From Paraspadella gotoi (Eukaryota > Chaetognatha), in the NCBI GenBank assembly GCA_051294375.1, contig CM119267.1:16966606-17030605 (forward strand): a DNA stretch of 64,000 bases, in the 5' to 3' direction. Shown piece by piece: positions 11,303 to 23,056 of the stretch (position 1 is the first letter of the stretch; each line of letters starts with the position of its first letter). The notes below the pieces were generated by a model that saw only the letters and a program-made list of their open reading frames with translations, did no database searches and was not told the DNA's origin. The translations under genes and the position numbers were made by a program.

Positions 11303-12704
11303 TCATCTCTTCGTAAAGTGTTTGTCCTGGTCAGCTCGACTCCGTTGAACGCTATAAATGTTTCTCTTGATTCGATCTTCCGCAGATTGATATGCGTCCT
11401 TGACGAGGGGACGCACAAAGTCGGGTTGCGTCGAATCCTCGAAGTGACCAGCATGGTCGCGGCCCTCGCGTTCCTGAAAAAAAAAATCAATGACCGTAAT
11501 ATAATTAAGTACATAACACCATTATAAAAGAGAATCCGTTATGACTTAAGATATACAAAGCTAAAATAAGCCTAACCTTCGCCCTTTCTTTTTTATCTTC
11601 TTCCTCGTATCTCTTTATATTGGTGCTTCTTTGAACGTCTCTCCACTTCGCGTCCTCCGTCATCTGACGTCGCCTCTCCTCCATTTCCTCCTCTGTCAAG
11701 GAGACCTAAACGACCGAAATTGCAATCGCTCATGACGATACCGTTGCCTGTTACGTATACTTTCATTTAAAATAAAAATGGCCGACCTTTTTCTTCTCTA
11801 TCCTCCGTTGCTGGTTTCTCTGCAAGACCTCCCTCTCTTTGTCTCGTCTCTCGATGAATTTGTGCGTCGAGGCCGCAGAAGAGTCGGCCGCTCCTCTCAG
11901 CTCGAGACCGCCCCTTTTAACGAGACCATAGTTTTTTTTTCTATCGGGCGACGATCGTTCGTCGCGATTCCCAGATTCGCTTCGCCGTTTTCCATCACGT
12001 TTCCTTTTCGTTTCGTCGTCGCTCGACTCGTCGGAGGACGAATCTTCGCTGCTGCTGCTGCTCTGCGCCTCCTTCCTTTTCTTCTTCTTCTTCTTCCGGT
12101 CATCTTGGCTTTGTTTATTCTTCCCGCCTGTTTCCTTTTCTTCCCGTCGCCTCTGCCGAGCCTCCTTCCTTTTTTTCTTTAGCATCATTGGGCGCAAGAT
12201 GGTGCGCAACTGCGCCATCTTAACGGGGTTGTCGTAGATGAGGCGCCAAGCGTCGTCATCGTTCTTGCGAATAAAGGCCATTGGATCTTCTCGAAGTTTA
12301 GCAGCCATATCGACCTGTCGAGAGGGGTTGATGGTTAGTAGGTCCTTACTCTTAATTTAAATAGTTAACATCAAAGTTAAACTCTAAACCTGCAACGTGG
12401 AACTCCGAACGCTTTGAGAGTAAATCGATCCGAAAGAATCCTCGACGCGCTTCTCTTCTTGACGACAGAAGTCAAGTTCATCCTTCACCTTTTTGCCTTT
12501 AAGCCAATATTTAACGGAAACCGGATATTAGCCAAAAGCCATGCGAATTTCGAAAAATACATCAAACAAACAATACCCACCCAGAAGATATTCTTCCTCA
12601 TCGTTCTCCTTCTGCCCGTAAATCCATTCCAATTTCTCATTCTTTTTCTCGGTGTCTTCTCCCGCATTTTCTGCGATCTTCCTCGCTCTCGCTTTCTGAT
12701 CCAT
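11303..12704 (-). CDS. CWC25: CWC25 (CCDC49) spliceosome step-1 factor, N-terminally short
   Basis: CWC25 joins the activated spliceosome to promote the first catalytic step. Five exons in phase (12704-12581, 12496-12390, 12314-11787, 11705-11577, 11473-11303) give about 352 residues. Family landmarks are in order: EKLEWIYGQ and DEEEYLLG, DMAAKLREDPMAFIRK, DNPVKM, a Lys/Ser-rich RS-like middle, LTEEEMEERRRQMTEDAKWR, and near the end AEDRIKRNIYSVQRS. Human CWC25 has the same blocks. What is missing is the N-terminal Cir_N motif (KSWHP-type), which normally precedes the first block. There are only 198 bp back to the upstream gene, and I see no codons for it there. The exon could extend in frame upstream of the ATG as far as an acceptor-like AG at 12732-12731. 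Confidence 0.9.
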
Positions 12705-12902
12705 GGCAATGTTAATTCGCTTTACCAATGCTAATTTTAGTTGGTATATAAATGAACTGATTTATGAACAAACGATCATTTAATATAAATTAACAAAGGA
12801 AAAATAGTTTCTCTGTTAGAACCAAAGACGGCGGGCCCTAACAACTCGAAATGAATCGTTATTCAATCAAGTTTTTTTAAACCGAAATTCCTCTGCTTCG
12901 TC

Positions 12903-14150
12903 TCATCCCGATTCAACGAGCTTGGACGAGGCGCCCGCCTGTACCGACTTCTCAACGAACGACGGGTCGTACCCAAACTCGGCCAAGTCTTTCTCCAGCT
13001 TCGCGATCGTTTCTCGCTTTAACTCTTCAAAGTTCCTGCGTTCGCGTTCGAGAAAAAGTTTGTACTCGAAGATCTTGTCTTCTTTCAAACGCTCGGCCTC
13101 TTCGTGAGCCGTTTCGATAATTTTCTCCTTCTCTGTCAACTCCGTCTCCACGTCGGGTTTGAGCGAAAAATCGATGTTTAAAATTTCGCAGAGCCAGAGA
13201 AACCTGTGGCGTTCAATGATTTATTGTTATTATTAATAGTCTACAATTATTTTTTGATGGAACGTTTCCTTTCCCCGGCTTTATACAATATACAACGAAC
13301 CTGTCGTAATCGCTTTGCCTCAATTTCATTAGGTCGTCGTATCGACGACGGACGGCTGTCTGTATGATTGAGTGCAAGGGTTTTCGGTAACGCTTTCGTG
13401 TTTTGATAATGGAGAAAAGGCGTTTCAGATTAAACGTTTGTTTCGCAATTATCACCTCAAGCGACTCTTCGTCAGCTGCGCAAAAAAAAAAAAGGCGTGA
13501 GAATAGTTAGATTTAAGAAAACGTTCATTATAAACAGTTAACGACTTCACCAACCAGGATGGCGCCTAACTTTATCGAGAATCGTGCGTTGGTGGTAAGC
13601 TATGAGGTCGTCGTTATCACCAGTCGCGGCCGACAAAATCTGACGCACTTTAGGATCAAAAGAGGACAGATCGAGATCTGAATATAAAAAGAGGGAAAAG
13701 TTACGGTTTCAGATAAACATTTTTAAAAAGTTACATATTTATTTTGATACACATTTTTATTCTCAATCCACTCTCATTACCTACGAACTTGGACTGAGGC
13801 GCAGTTGGTAAAGGAAGGTCATACCCCAAATTCCTATCGCCGGACTTGTAGTCAAAGAGGGGTTTCGGAACGGGGGCTTTTCCCTTCATTCCCGTATAAA
13901 TGGTCGTCTGGATGAGGCCCCCGCGCTTCCACTTGGAGCATCCTCCCGTGCCCCGTTTTTCGGTAGGAACAGAAAGGCTGAACGAGCGGGCGAAGAAAGG
14001 CGCGATGAGGGATCCACCGGGGCTTGACGAAATGGACACCGTGGGGTCAGTCGTTAAAGCCACAAGAAGACCATCCGAGATGGGAGAGCAAGGGCGGCGA
14101 AAAGGCCCATGAGCGAAAGCGAGATTGGACAAACGTAACCTCATGCTCAT
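12903..14150 (-). CDS. MRPS15: Mitochondrial ribosomal protein bS15m (MRPS15)
   Basis: A component of the mitoribosome small subunit. Four exons in phase (14150-13781, 13677-13555, 13475-13301, 13203-12903) give about 322 residues. The N-terminus is basic and low in acidic residues (MSMRLRLSNLAFAHGPFRRP), as expected of a mitochondrial targeting sequence. The middle has SFDPKVRQILSAA. The S15 core runs through ESLEVIIAKQTFNLKRL, then KRYRKPLHSIIQTAVRRR and YDDLMKLRQSDYDRFLWLCE, which correspond to the S15 helices, with LRxxDYD..... as the best landmark. A charged coiled-coil C-terminal extension follows. The family is divergent, but the S15 pattern RR..L..LR..DYD..........L.I is clear. The start at 14150 is the first ATG of the frame. 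The gene sits only 103 bp downstream of MED9. Confidence 0.85.
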
Positions 14151-14253
14151 AGTCCACAAAAATAATGAAAAAGTATACGAAACTATGAAACAAAGATGGT
14201 AAAAAAAGTGGAAAACTTAATTGTAAAGTAAACAGGCGAGTGGGAATGGGGAA
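14151..14253 (-). promoter_or_regulatory. MED9-bS15m spacer with acceptor-like site
   Basis: A spacer of only 103 bp. On the minus strand, a long pyrimidine-rich stretch ends in TTTGTTTCATAG (AG at 14184-14183), 32 nt before the ATG of bS15m. Confidence 0.48.
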
Positions 14254-14735
14254 TTACGTTGAGGTGGGTGGTGAAAAAGAAGTCTCCATGATATTAGAGT
14301 ATCGCTTCATGAGTTTCGTGTTCATTTTGAGTTGTTGCCGAAGAACCTCCATATGTTCCTGCTGTTCGTCCAAAGTTTTGTTTCCTGAAATTAGAATTGC
14401 ACATTTTGTATACGGACTACAAAACGGCAATAGATCATCTCACCTATAGTTGACGAGGGCAAATACTTCTCAACGTTTTCTCTGACTTTGTTCAATTGGG
14501 AGTGAAATGAATTGAGCTTGTTGGTGACGTCGGAGGAGGAGGCTTTCCCAGCGTCTTTTTCCTCGATGGCCTTCACCACCTCAAATACGGCTGGAAGGAG
14601 GTCGAGGCTGAACTCGGGCGGGCGAGCCCGCTCGCCTCCCGAGTCGCGAGACGTCCCAGTTTGATTGGACGACGCCGGTGGATCCTGAGTTGGCTGCGCT
14701 TCCATCTTGATGTTTCCGCCCACGAGAGAGCTCAT
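14254..14735 (-). CDS. MED9: Mediator complex subunit 9 (MED9)
   Basis: A middle-module subunit of the Mediator coactivator. Two exons (14735-14444 and 14384-14254) encode 140 residues. A Pro/Ser/Thr-rich N-terminus is followed by FSLDLLPAVFEVVKAIEEKD and a helix LNSFHSQLNKVRENVEKYLP. The second exon begins with a heptad-like helix (LDEQQEHMEVLRQQLKMN, then LMKRYSN). Human MED9 has the same plan: low-complexity start, FLPLVHNIIKCMDKD, L..LK..F..MR, and EQQQQQLQSLREQV...LLQKYKSL. The similarity is modest at residue level, but the arrangement and length agree. An unrelated small coiled-coil protein is the alternative. Confidence 0.78.
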
Positions 14736-16523
14736 AATATTTACGAGACGAGTTTTCTAGATATTAATTTCGGTTCATCTAAACAAAACCGGGGTAAATG
14801 ACTCGAGACGAAATGCGTAAATAAAAAATGTTAATAGAAAAACAAAAAATAGTTGGACGAGGTGATTGAACGAAAATAATATTTTTATTTTCAGGTAGTT
14901 GGACACCCGGGACGCTCTCGAATTTGACTAGAAAAACCGTCTGGGAAGCGAATTCTGAGTTTCAAATTTGCTACTAAAACGTCATGGTGAATAAAAAGCA
15001 GGGATTACATTTTGTCAGGATCTCAATAAAAACATCACTTTTCTCATCCGGCTAAAAACGTATATTTTTAACTACCCTAATTAATAAAAAAGTGTAATCA
15101 TTAAGAAAATTTATAAAACATCTAATTGAGTTTACTTCAATACATTTGAATGGGGTCTTCAATTAAAGCTTCCTTAATCCTCAACTGCATTAGAATCTAC
15201 ATTGAGATTTAGACTGATAACTTTAAATGTACATCAAATTTAAATTGATCAAAATATGGACATTTGGTTTTTCTGACCAGTCGGGAGAAAAGCACGTTAA
15301 CCAATAACCATCCCTGTATAAAAGCATTTAGTTACTCCTCAAATAATTTTTTTGTTAAATTCGGATATCGGGTAATCTAAAATACGACTAGATAATTCAT
15401 TAAATACTGTTTTGAGTACAATGAAAAACCGAGTAAAAATAAAATGGTGCTAAGAAAGCTTATAACCGAGCATTCATAATAATAGCGCGGAATAAAGGGT
15501 TAAACAAAATATCAAACAAGGAGTATAAATGTCATGGGTCATAAAAATATAAAGGAATATAAAAATCAATATATGTCATGATGTAAGTATATTAAGTATG
15601 ATAGTAAAAAAATTAAGCCTTTGGACAGGCTAAATCCACAAGCCAATAAACAACAGTTGCCTTTTCTAATTGTCATTGCAAAAGCATTAAACAAACAAGC
15701 CTAACATGCATTCTTGCTAAAATTTTCAAATATTTAAAAATAACAAATAACTTTGATAAAACAAAAACGCCCACGTAGAAGTTACTACCCAAATGTCTTC
15801 GAATATTGCATGTAATAGCCAAAGAGAATGTTTCAACTTTTCAAACCTTAATATTTCAAGTGTAAATCATAAACTATCAAAGAAAGCATCGGATTTTAGC
15901 ACAAATCCTATTCTTATATAGCACTTGCGTGGTCCAAACGCTATCAAGTGAAACGAAAGTATGATGGTGAGATTACAACGTTGGCCACGATTAATCTGGG
16001 CACATACATATTTGAGCAAACGATTGTACTTGCATTTTGTGCAAATTTTACCAATTAATATTTTAATTATTATTTTAAGTAACATTTTACGTTCTTCTAC
16101 AGATAAGCATCTGTAAAATTATGACTTGGGTATTTTGCTACTTCATTAAATATAACGGTAACAAAAGACTCAAACACTGCTATTATCACAGAATATTTAA
16201 GGGACAACCCTAATATATTTTTATATGAAACTCAATTCTCCTTGAGTATTGTACTAAAATTCAAAAGCGCCATGCTCTCAGCTTACCGTATTTACGACAA
16301 TTAAATCTTTCCAGCTAAGTCTAAAAAAAAAGACTAACATTTTTTGTAGGAAATACAAAATATATATTTTTTAACTTACCCTTAACACAAGTTATTAATT
16401 TCTCTTTTCTAACGATCATTTGGAATATTTGGAAACAAAAAAATTACTGGCGCGTGATCGTTGATCATTACTTTTCCTTAAAACAGAATTGCGGCAATGG
16501 CCAAATCTTTCCCAAGCTTACAT
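14736..16523. other. Intergenic, AT-rich
   Basis: This 1.8 kb lies between the tetraspanin 3' end and the MED9 start. It is AT-rich throughout. I see no exon, RNA gene or repeat array. One 72-codon frame at 15867-16085 (minus) has no family features and is probably chance. Confidence 0.5.
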
Positions 16524-18336
16524 TTACTCAAACTCTTCCACCGTATTAAATAAAATGCAACAAACCCCGATTGCCATAAAGATACAAAGAACTTGAAGGC
16601 TGAATAAAGTCAAGACGGATCCAATGGCGTAAACGAGGCCCCTTGTGTCTTGACTCAGGATGACTTGGATGCAACCTGGAGCGTTCTGCCCTAAGGATCG
16701 TCTTCTAACGCAAGAGTTCCAGCCTTCGGCGGTATTGCTGTGCGTTAGAAGATTCGTATTTTCCTTTGTCCAATCATAAGGACCGTTGGCACCGCAGCAC
16801 CGGTAGTTTCGTTGAAGGAGGTCCACCTTATGACAGAATATCTTTCTATGTTTAGCTATATTGTTCCCCAAAAACCTTTACATTAACGATCAAAATTTAT
16901 TCTAAAGATTTAATTCGAGTTATTTTCAAAGTTCGAAACCAGCCTAATCTTCCCATTGAATATTTAAATTCCATTAATAAAGACGGAATACAGATTATAT
17001 CTATAATATATACAGTCTATATAGTGTTCCATTGATTTCATTACGCTTTCCTCTAAATGGAATAATTTGAAATAAAACTGCTTTCATAAAAACGGGCAAT
17101 TTTTTTGAAATAAGAAATTCCTCCACTTAGTCTCAGAGGCAAGATTTGAATTAACGCCTTTGAAGAAACTAAAGTTTTTGCAATTTAATTGACTGGCTTC
17201 GATCTTTACATATACTATTCTGTATACTATACAATATACATGTACTATACATATCTTCCAATAATAAGATTAACCCAGCATTTTTAAATTAATGACGAAC
17301 CTGACGTTTGTGATCATCGTATTCTATCACCATGTACTCGTAAATGATTTTTGACAGAACGTCTTTCCCTAAAATGTTTTTATTGAATTTCAAAAATATA
17401 CATCAGATAGAGGCGTTCTATTATCAAACGATACACTCACCTTGCAAATACATCCATACGGCGCCCGCAATTTCCAAGAGAACAATAAGTACGAGCAAAA
17501 AAACGTAAGTACCTTAAAATAATTAGGGATTCTATAATTATTTTTTTTAAAAAACTATTATTTAGTAAGTTTTCAATCAAAATATTCAATATCTAATAAC
17601 GTACTTCTTAAATTAGGCTGAACTGTACAATCAGCCTCAGAAGCAAATATAAAATTATAATTCTGCACGGTACACAAGTCATTTTAAAAAAATATTTTAA
17701 ATGTTATGGTATTTAATTTTCATCATTTCTTCCGCAATATTGCTACTAGTAGTAGCCTAATAAACTTCCAGTCTAAACGAACCTAAGAGGCATTGCGAAT
17801 GTCTGTAAGCCCCAGCGCATCCAAGAAAGCTAATGAGAAGGGTGATACCTCCAATGGCGATCATAACATAAGCGGCTAATGTAAGTTCACTTTGAAAATC
17901 CTAAACATAAGTAAATTTTTGTAATTATGTATACTTTTTCTCGTTAAGACACGGCTGGTGTTAAAAGAAAACCCCATTAAATCGGGATTCCCCAATTTTA
18001 ACAAAACGTAGGTTTAGTAATTTTTATAACCTTGGATGCCCATTGAATGGCTGGTCCGTCAGAATCCTTAGGTAATAGAAGATGATTAAGAACAAAATCG
18101 TGCACTTGTGACGTCGGATCCGCGATAGTAAATATTCCTGGAAAATGAAGCAAAAATTAATGTACATTTAGTATAGGGTATAAAATGCTTAAAAAATTGT
18201 TTATAAAAATTTTAATTTATTATAATTAAACTGGGCTCTTACCTACAGATATGATAATCATCCCCATCATCCAAAAAAGGACGTTGAGAAATAAAACAAA
18301 GAAGCGCATGCAATCAAAGCAGCACACTTCGCCCAT
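16524..18336 (-). CDS. Tetraspanin
   Basis: A four-pass membrane organiser. Six exons in phase (18336-18243, 18137-18031, 17900-17783, 17512-17441, 17368-17301, 16826-16524) give 253 residues. The cytoplasmic N-terminus has the usual cysteines (MGEVCCFDCMR). TM1 is LFLNVLFWMMGMIIISVG. A small loop follows. TM2 is YVMIAIGGITLLISFLGCAG, containing the family GCxGA motif, and TM3 is YVFLLVLIVLLEIAGAVW. The large loop has the diagnostic CCG (NYRCCGANGPYDW), a later SC and a PGC, four cysteines in all. TM4 is IGSVLTLFSLQVLCIFMAIG. The length and the introns within the membrane segments are typical. The subgroup is not assigned. Confidence 0.93.
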
Positions 18337-19475
18337 TTTAAGCGCTATTGTGGTAATAATTTTCTTCTTAATAGTTTTTTAATGGCCGAGCCGCCATTAA
18401 TTGTATTACTTTCCGTATTTCTTGGATGGGCGCACGAAGGTAGTTAAACCAACATTATACGTATAAATAGAGTTCATAAATTGTCTTGTTATACACATAA
18501 CAAGATTTATAGCGAAGTAAAACTTTTTTTGGGGAGGCGTTTTTTTTTTTTGTTTTTTTTTTTATGGCTTTTGTTGGTTTCCAGTCTTTATTTATAAAGA
18601 AGGGCGTCTCTGTGACGGCCTTGCTTATGCCTACAAAGAAACAAACGGACTAAACAGAAGGCGGTGATGTGTCAAAGTCCATTGAGGGTTGGGAAAAAAG
18701 CACTGTTATCCAAAGAAACCAGCTGATTCTAATTGATTTTATTTACTGACTGTAGAAAAATTTTACACGTCGCTCAAATGACGAAACGTAACATAACTAT
18801 ACAGTATACTCCAATGTCAGTGTTCTGTTCTGTTCTCTCATTTTTAAGTAATATCATCTCCTTTCAACAATTCTTTCAAGTTCCATAAACTATACAGTTC
18901 TAAACCGATGAATATAAAATTTAAAATTTTATATGGAAAAATTATTTAAAATACTTAAAATTAAGAATTATCTTTTTTCATTTAATGTGTCTAGCACTAA
19001 AATTTACTATTTCGCCTTAAAAAAGCGAAAACTATGAATAAACCAACCTCGAGCCGAATTGACAACCGGGATATGGGAAAATAATGTGGAAATTATACTT
19101 TACCCTCTAAGTTGTTAATTTAGAGGAAGAGGAAAATAAATGGAGTTAATACTAAGAAGGTACAGATAAATCTGGTTTCATCTAACAAATTGTGTGAAAA
19201 CGCATAAACAACAACATTGTCAGATTCATCCGAGAGCAAAAATGTAGGGAAAAAAAAGCACTAAAAATCATGGCACGACTGTACACGTGAAAAGTAACAA
19301 AAATATAGACTGGTTAAAGGGGGAAGAAATCATCCACGAACAACGGCAGACTGCGTCGGTCTTTTGTTACTTAGTGGAGGCGTAGAAAAACGTGATAGCT
19401 GAGTAAATGAAAAAAAAAATAGTACTAGAATGCGTATTGCGTTATCTAAACTGGAAAAAATTCATTGAAGTGTCT
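18337..19475. other. Tetraspanin upstream region and distal hnRNP K 3' region
   Basis: No exon is seen. T-runs are present near 18538-18562, and there is a short TGTTC repeat at about 18820-18835. The left part probably carries the hnRNP K 3' untranslated region. Confidence 0.4.
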
Positions 19476-19532
19476 TGAGGGAGAAGGGGGGAAGGAAGGA
19501 ACGGGAGGAATTTGGAGAGAGATTCCGTTCTA
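19476..19532 (-). promoter_or_regulatory. C/U-rich tract in the hnRNP K 3' UTR
   Basis: On the minus strand this stretch is almost pure pyrimidine (TCCCGTTCCTTCCTTCCCCC and flanks). It lies about 140-200 nt past the hnRNP K stop codon. KH domains of hnRNP K prefer C-rich RNA, so this is a plausible autoregulatory site. That use is inferred. Confidence 0.4.
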
Positions 19533-19673
19533 AATATATACTAATGCGTGGAGGTGTAGGGTGGAAATGACTGCGTCTCAGTTTTTCCTCCGACGACTGG
19601 CGTTGATTCAGGATTACGAAACGGCGACGAAGGTGGAGGGGTCGGGTTTATCACCGCATAGAGGCGGCCACTT

Positions 19674-21804
19674 TTAGAATTTCCCCGAGTGCTGTCGAAC
19701 GGCCATTTGCATCAAGTATTGCGCGTTTTGAATTTGTTCCTCCGTTCCGTTAATGGTGATTACACGATCATCGGTCGCTGAAATATTATATTACATATAT
19801 TTTTTTATAACGCTTCATTCTCATTACGTATTTCATTTAAAAATCTTTCACTCATGAAATGATGAACGTAAAATCAATCACCTAACCATCGTTTATTAAA
19901 GTCAGACCTGGTTCGGCTTTCCCGATGATGATCTGCGCTCCAGATTGTGCTCGAATCGCCCGGATGCGAGTCCCCTGAGGCCCGATGATTGATCCTGAAG
20001 TGCGGGACGAGGAGATTAAATACAGTTTAAATCAAAAATTTAAAAAACAATGCCTACCCGCTAAATCTTTCGGAATTGAGACTTGCTGAGTAGTTTGTTC
20101 GCCCTGGCTGTTTGCGGTGTTAGGTTGGCCTTGAAAAAATTATTGGTGAAACTTCATAGTATAACAAAAGTAATCTTAAAAATAACAATACCAGCAAAGG
20201 TCGGGTCAGTCAACCCTTGTCCTCCAGTGGAGTTCCGGTATCGAGAATTTTCGTAGCCTCCACGACCAGACATGCTGAAAAGATTAAAAACGTACCCATC
20301 CGTATTCTATACGTAAGTATTCAATACTTAAGTGAACCGATCGCCGCGATTGACTTACTTTCCACCTCTGGCTGGCGGCATTCCACGATTCGGCAACATT
20401 CCTCCTCCAGTTCTTCCCCCTCTCATACCACCTCTCATTCCGCCGCCTCCACCGCCACTTCCGCTCATGCCCCATGACATGTTCATTCCTCCATCGCCTT
20501 AAAATTTGAAAATCGAAGATTGAAAAGAAAAGAAAGTTTATTGGATGACTTAAATAATTTTTTAGTTCACCCATTCCTCCCCGGGGACCGTAATTTCCGC
20601 CACCACCGAAACCACCGTATTCGGAGGAGTTAAAGTCATCAAAGTTGAAGGGATCGTAGGGTTGAGAGGATCCTTTGACCCCGGCTTCGTTGGCGATCTC
20701 CCAAACCTGGTAATAATTTTTTTTTTAGGAGGCATAAGAACAATCCTTGAAATATAAATGGATAAACCCTAAGCATTAGTTATACCTGTTGTACAGTATC
20801 GACAACTTGGTCGACTTTCCCCGTGATTTGAACAACTCGATCGGTAGACATAGGGCAGCATTGAGCAAAAACCTTAATATTGGCCTTAGTTGTATCACGA
20901 ATCTCTTGTATTCTTTTGCCTAAACAAGGAATTCGCAAAAAACAATTATTTTTCTCTCAGCCCAGAAGAGGGATTTGCTCGGATAAAAACCGGGACCGAC
21001 CCGCTTTGCCGATGACGCCGCCGGCTTGACTCTGGTGAATGAGCAGCCTGACCTCGACGTCGGTTGGGCCGGTGCGCTGTTGCTCGGGGATCTCCACAGT
21101 GCGAGGGAGGGAGTCGCGGAGTATCTCCAACGCCGTCCCCAGGTCGGACGAGATCGAGAAAATGCGCTCGGGGCCATTGCAATCGGGAATCGTCACGTTA
21201 GCTGAGGAAAAGAAGACGCATATAAAAATGTTCGAAATGAATTCGGGAGGTTTCCGCGATATCTATGTATCATTAATTTAACCTTTGTAGGTTTCTCTGA
21301 GTCTTTTAATGTTGGTCCCGCTTTTCCCAATAATAGCGCCGGACGAATTACTTTTCAACAAAATCCTTAATTCGGCTCTGGGACCTTCTCCCTGTCGACA
21401 TCTCTGTTGGTGTGGATCATGTTTATAAAAAATTTTAAAAAATCAAATATCAATGAAATTGGTTACCCAATGGCTAATACCCATTCATTCAACAAATAAG
21501 CAATCTTGTCCCTAACAGTATTGTGTGCTCAGGCGTCTATCCATTTTACAAGAAATTTACACAGCAGGACACAGCAAGCTTTCAAATCCAAAAATCTGAC
21601 TGTTATCAAACTGGCACAATCAGTATAAAAAATATCTATATCATACAAATGAGTACCCTGTCTTAACCTCTCATTGGTTACCTTAAAGGGCGGCAAGTCT
21701 TCCGCGTTGTGATATCCGTCGTTGTCGGCCATTTTCCGTTTACTTCCACTTCTATAATCGTCTGATTTGTCTTCCATCAAAGTAGAACCATTCCCTTTGT
21801 TCAT
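19674..21804 (-). CDS. HNRNPK: hnRNP K, three-KH RNA/DNA-binding protein
   Basis: A nuclear C-rich RNA- and ssDNA-binding regulator of splicing, translation and transcription. Ten exons in phase (21804-21682, 21403-21283, 21201-21001, 20919-20786, 20706-20571, 20497-20359, 20274-20192, 20129-20058, 19994-19887, 19777-19674) give 406 residues. KH1: [20 protein letters not shown], then [21 protein letters not shown]2: [20 protein letters not shown], then [19 protein letters not shown] Gly/Arg-rich linker (RGG-like, YGGFGGGG) follows, with [14 protein letters not shown] matching the vertebrate KGRAQPYDPNFYD. KH3: [20 protein letters not shown], and the C-terminus [17 protein letters not shown] is nearly the vertebrate ending. 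The KH3 loop reads GPQG rather than GKGG, losing the usual lysine. An FUBP/KSRP assignment was rejected because of the C-terminus and the KH spacing. Confidence 0.95.
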
Positions 21805-23056
21805 AATAAGAACGAAGTTCCCTCTTTTGTCAGCTCATCTTTGCGGGTTCGATCATTCAAAAAGGATGCTTCAAAATTTATATTTTTTTCAGTCACGCCT
21901 TTCAGTTTTTTGAGCAAATTGATTAAAGTTTTGTACTTTGACAAGTAGCTGCCATTAAATCTTTAACGTTGTCGAAATGATTAATTAATAATTTAAAAAT
22001 AACTTTCGCCCTCTATACAAACACTTTTTTCAGTGAGGGACAAATCGTAGAAAATACCACGTAAGACAAATTAAAAAAATTAAATATTTTTTTCTTCATA
22101 AAACCCTCTAATTCATAGAGCCTACATAATTTTTCAAAAGTAATAGATAAATTGAGAAATTATTTATCAAAGCTGAGATAAATCAGTAGCACAACAATAA
22201 AGTTTTAATTTACTTGAAAATAAAGTTCCGCTATAAATTCCACAGCAGTAATTTTACCCAGTAAAGATGGACGAATTGGGTTACAAACCGAAAGAAATAA
22301 ACTTGTTTTATTAAAATTAAAAAGCGGAACTTTTAAGTATATGAGACTGAACAGTTTCACACTAGCTAGGAAACTGCTAAAATATCTGAATTACATTAAT
22401 CATGAATAATGACCGAATACGCAAGAGTAGGAATTAGGATAACTTAATTGAAATCGGTTATATATTTATTAATAATCGTTTAAAAAATTGTAGAAGAGGC
22501 ATTAAGAATATGACTAGTTTTTATGAATGAATACTAGTTTACATCTTTACAAGCTACCAACAAATGATTAATCATATTTTCATTTCTTAGATTGTATAAT
22601 TGATATCCCCGCGACGGGATAAGCAAGCGATATTTCCATATAATGGTCTTGTGCCGAGTCTATGGAGCTTCGTATAAAAAAACTGACAATGCCCTAGACC
22701 TTTATGGCGTCGAGACGTGGAACTCAAAGCTCTTTCGGCCAATGGCTATGATGCAAAAGATCAAAAACTGACATTGATATTGCCCTTTCGAACTCCGTCA
22801 AACGCGATCTTTTGAAGATTCACCTAATTGTTTAAACTAACCAATAACTAATTGTTCTTATCGAAATAAATAAGTAATAACAGATTTAGAGTTTAAAAAT
22901 AAAACAAAAATGGACAGACATCTTGCATTCCTAGATAACCATAAAGAAGAAAGATGAGATCATGATATAAAAAATATGTCTACTAAACACATTAGTAAAG
23001 TCAAAAAAAGAGAGGGTATTCTTTTAAAGTCAAGCACCAAACGATTTCTTGTATAA
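21805..23056. other. Intergenic, AT-rich
   Basis: This 1.25 kb lies between the ARG1-type gene and hnRNP K. The part at 22600-22810 is less AT-rich but shows no exon or RNA fold that I can support. Confidence 0.45.

Noticed and set aside
19674-21804. FUBP/KSRP-type four-KH protein
   Set aside because: There are only three KH domains, and the C-terminus and linker match hnRNP K.
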